Shown one piece after another: positions 6,864-8,390 of a stretch of 8,390 bases of DNA. Under the pieces are notes generated by a model. That model had not been told where the DNA came from and made no database searches. It saw only the letters and a list, made by a program, of their open reading frames with translations. Each line of letters starts with the position of its first letter. Positions within the stretch are counted from its first letter, which is position 1. The stretch is from Burkholderiaceae bacterium. GTDB taxonomy: Bacteria; Pseudomonadota; Gammaproteobacteria; Burkholderiales; Burkholderiaceae_C. A program made the translations under genes and the position numbers. The stretch spans positions 1 through 8,390 of the forward strand of contig JAGOBT010000111.1 in NCBI GenBank assembly GCA_017999135.1, given 5' to 3'.

Positions 6864-8237
6864 CTACTTCTGCAACTGGCGCGTGGCCGCCCAGTCGGTG
6901 ACCCAGCCGCCGTATTCGTCGGAGATGGCCTTCTCGACGGCATCGACGAAGCGGGCCACCCGCTCGGGCTGGCTGCGGTCGGGCGCCACGCGCCATTCGG
7001 CCAGCAGGTCTTTCAGCCGGTCATAGGTGGCGAAGTACTTGGCGGCCAGCTCGGCATGCCGGCTGGCCGCCAGGTAGGTGGTGATCGCACCGGTTGCCGC
7101 AGCCAGCAGTGCCAGGATGGCCAGCCAGCCGCCCTGGGACGACGGGGCGGCCGGCTTGACCGGCGTGGCGCCGGCCTGGCCATCGGCCGCCGATGCTGCG
7201 GTGCCCAACCCCTCGGGCGCCGACGCCGCAGCCGATGCCGGCATGCCGGGCGCGCGCACCAGGCTGCCCCCGGCGGCCGCCGCGCTGGCCGCGACCTCCA
7301 CCGCAGCCGAGCCGGCCCCGGGCATGGCGCTCGTCAGGCTGGCAGCATCGGGCACGCTGCCCAGGCCGCTGGCCCAGGCGCCCATCAGCACGGTGACCAG
7401 GCCCAGCACCAGCTCGGCATGGCGCAGCCGCTGCGTGATGCGGCCATTGGTCTCGCCCTTGGTGCGGTAGAACTTCATCTGGCCCTGCACGCGGCGGGCG
7501 ATGTAGGTCTCGATGGTCAGCGACAGCGGGCGGTCGTTGCTCTCGGGCGGCAAGACGGCCGCGGCCACGCCGGCCAGGTCGGCCACGTTCTTCTTGATGG
7601 CACGGATGCGCCGCACCAGGTTGACGGCTGACTGGTCGGGCTGGCTGCCCCCGGCCACCGGTTGCAGCACGCCCATCAGGTGGCGGTAGATGGCCTGCTT
7701 GAGGTCTTCACTGGCCACACGGGCCTGTGTCCAGTGCGCCACCCGCTGGTCGGACACCAGGTGCTGGCGCAGGTAGGGCACGGCGGCCAGCAGCAGCACG
7801 CCGACCGTGGCCCACACGCCGGCCGCGTGGCCGGTGCCGAACCAGTTGCTGCCGGCGGCCACGGTGAGCGCCAGGCCCAGGATGCCCGCCACTGCGGCAA
7901 CGATGCGCCACTGGAAGATCGAGTCGCCGATGGACGAGCCCACCGCCGACCACAGGGCCTGGTCCTGCCAGGCCGATGTGACAACGCGCGCGTCTTCGCT
8001 GTCGGCGGCCGGTTGCGGTGGCGCCACCCAGAAGAAGCGGTCGCTGCCGGTCTCCGGCTCGGGAGGCGGCGCGTCGGGCGGTTGCAGCACGGGTGGATCC
8101 GCCAAGTCTGGCGGCAACGCTGGCGCCGGGTCTGGCAGGCTGTCGGCGGCCCGCTGGCCAGGGGGGGAAGCCGCGTCGGCTTCAGGTTGGGTGCCTGGAT
8201 CGGGCGGGTCGGCGTGGGGGGCGTTGGGGTCCATCAT
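6864..8237 (-). CDS. SLATT/DUF4231-like membrane protein (tandem arrangement)
   Basis: This 457-residue membrane protein is probably the membrane-acting partner. Residues 1-65 are a Pro/Ala/Asp-rich, probably disordered tail. Two hydrophobic helices follow (about 111-129 and 139-156), then HWTQARVASEDLKQAIYRHL (168-187), the W-x-x-AR..SE-LK-x-x-x-Y pattern I associate with SLATT domains. A second part begins ETYIARRVQGQMKFYRTK (243-260), the R..Q..FY mark of DUF4231/SLATT, with helices at about 273-289 and 370-389. An Ala/Ser/Gly/Pro-rich insert (about 290-368) separates them. The end has AAKYFATYDRLKDLLAEW and ISDEYGGWVTDW. SLATT proteins are predicted pore-forming effectors in bacterial conflict systems, often beside nucleotide-second-messenger enzymes; here the partner is a STAND sensor. 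The start is the first of two ATG codons (8237, 8234), with a weak GGA 8 nt upstream (8246-8248). The frame is open to the window edge, but that part reads as non-coding. Family call from pattern memory, moderately sure. Confidence 0.78.
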   Translation of the reverse strand: MMDPNAPHADPPDPGTQPEADAASPPGQRAADSLPDPAPALPPDLADPPVLQPPDAPPPEPETGSDRFFWVAPPQPAADSEDARVVTSAWQDQALWSAVGSSIGDSIFQWRIVAAVAGILGLALTVAAGSNWFGTGHAAGVWATVGVLLLAAVPYLRQHLVSDQRVAHWTQARVASEDLKQAIYRHLMGVLQPVAGGSQPDQSAVNLVRRIRAIKKNVADLAGVAAAVLPPESNDRPLSLTIETYIARRVQGQMKFYRTKGETNGRITQRLRHAELVLGLVTVLMGAWASGLGSVPDAASLTSAMPGAGSAAVEVAASAAAAGGSLVRAPGMPASAAASAPEGLGTAASAADGQAGATPVKPAAPSSQGGWLAILALLAAATGAITTYLAASRHAELAAKYFATYDRLKDLLAEWRVAPDRSQPERVARFVDAVEKAISDEYGGWVTDWAATRQLQK

Positions 8238-8298
8238 GCGCGCCGTCCGGCAGCATCCTGGTGTGTTGTCACCCGGTTCGAAGTGCCGGCCTCGGATC

Positions 8299-8326
8299 AG
8301 TATTGCATGGATGACACGGCCGTCAG
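8299..8326 (-). promoter_or_regulatory. Candidate sigma70 promoter of the three-gene operon
   Basis: On the minus strand CTGACG (8326-8321; 4 of 6 matches to TTGACA) lies 16 bp before AATACT (8304-8299; 4 of 6 matches to TATAAT). Transcription would start about 55 nt before the ATG at 8237. An inverted repeat, CGGCC-gtca-GGCCG (8317-8330), covers the -35 box and could be an operator. This is the most promoter-like, AT-richest spot in the leader, but matches are modest. Confidence 0.35.
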
Positions 8327-8390
8327 GCCGCTCGCCGTTGGGGTTGTTGGGGGTTGCGCTGCGCGCACACAATGGGCCACACGATGTCCA

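Noticed and set aside
6820..6996. N-terminal extension of the TIR protein by 59 residues
   Set aside because: The added part is Arg/Gly/Pro-rich, overlaps the 3' end of the SLATT gene in another frame, and the ATG at 6819 has its own ribosome-binding site directly before the TIR domain.
5617..7026. A 469-codon plus-strand open reading frame antisense to the TIR gene
   Set aside because: It has low-complexity Gln/Val/Leu/Ala/His composition with no recognisable domain, while the minus strand codes for a clear TIR domain; it is a high-GC shadow.
8339..8357. G-rich stretch as a G-quadruplex
   Set aside because: Only two runs of three or more G are present, fewer than the four needed.
8238..8372. 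N-terminal extension of the SLATT protein to a TTG codon at 8372
   Set aside because: The frame is open but the added residues look non-coding (Cys, Arg, Asn, Pro scattered), and the stretch contains the best promoter candidate. The ATG pair at 8237/8234 is the simpler start. It cannot be fully excluded because the frame reaches the window edge.
8323..8390. Possible 3' end of another minus-strand gene (frame ending in TGA at 8323-8325, short tail beginning DIVWPIVCAQ)
   Set aside because: Only about 22 codons are visible and two other minus-strand frames are also open over most of this stretch, so coding cannot be judged. If real, the operon would have a fourth, upstream gene.
1..8390. Mobile element, CRISPR array, tRNA or rRNA
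   Set aside because: No transposase or integrase motif, no regularly spaced direct repeats, no cloverleaf or rRNA-like sequence, and no target-site duplication was seen on either strand by eye.

Overview
The window is uniformly GC-rich, with G/C-ending codons. It carries a PaaG-like crotonase gene and a PEP-CTERM surface or exopolysaccharide-sorted protein. That combination suggests a betaproteobacterium of the Burkholderiales (Rubrivivax/Ideonella/Leptothrix type). This is inference from style and gene content, not a database match.

Layout. Positions 1-587 (+) hold the 3' part of an enoyl-CoA hydratase/isomerase family gene, most like PaaG. It converges on a minus-strand gene (609-1334) for a small secreted protein with a signal peptide and a C-terminal VPEP / membrane helix / Arg-rich sorting tail. 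Positions 1335-1486 hold that gene's upstream region and a hairpin that probably ends the next transcription unit. From 8237 down to 1487, all on the minus strand, lies a compact three-gene operon: (1) a membrane protein with DUF4231/SLATT-like features, 457 aa; (2) a 468-aa protein with an N-terminal TIR domain and two further TIR-like modules; (3) a 1309-aa nSTAND P-loop NTPase with a membrane-helix candidate and about 14-15 WD40 blades. Genes 1 and 2 are 44 nt apart; genes 2 and 3 overlap by 4 nt (ATGA). Positions 8238-8390 hold the operon leader with a candidate promoter.

How the genes may work together. The nSTAND/WD40 protein looks like a sensor-switch: the beta-propellers bind a trigger and the NTPase oligomerises. 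The TIR protein looks like an NAD-directed effector or signalling enzyme, and the SLATT protein like a membrane-disrupting effector. This matches the logic of bacterial conflict and anti-phage systems, in which a sensor NTPase controls a suicide effector. The individual families are known. The separate three-gene combination, the triple TIR-like protein and a possibly membrane-anchored propeller sensor are the points most worth following. Nothing in the window proves a defence function: no integrase, tRNA, transposase or other known defence gene is visible, and base composition of the operon does not look foreign.

One weak point is the start of the first operon gene, whose frame stays open to the window edge. 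Many very long antisense reading frames are by-products of the high GC and were rejected.
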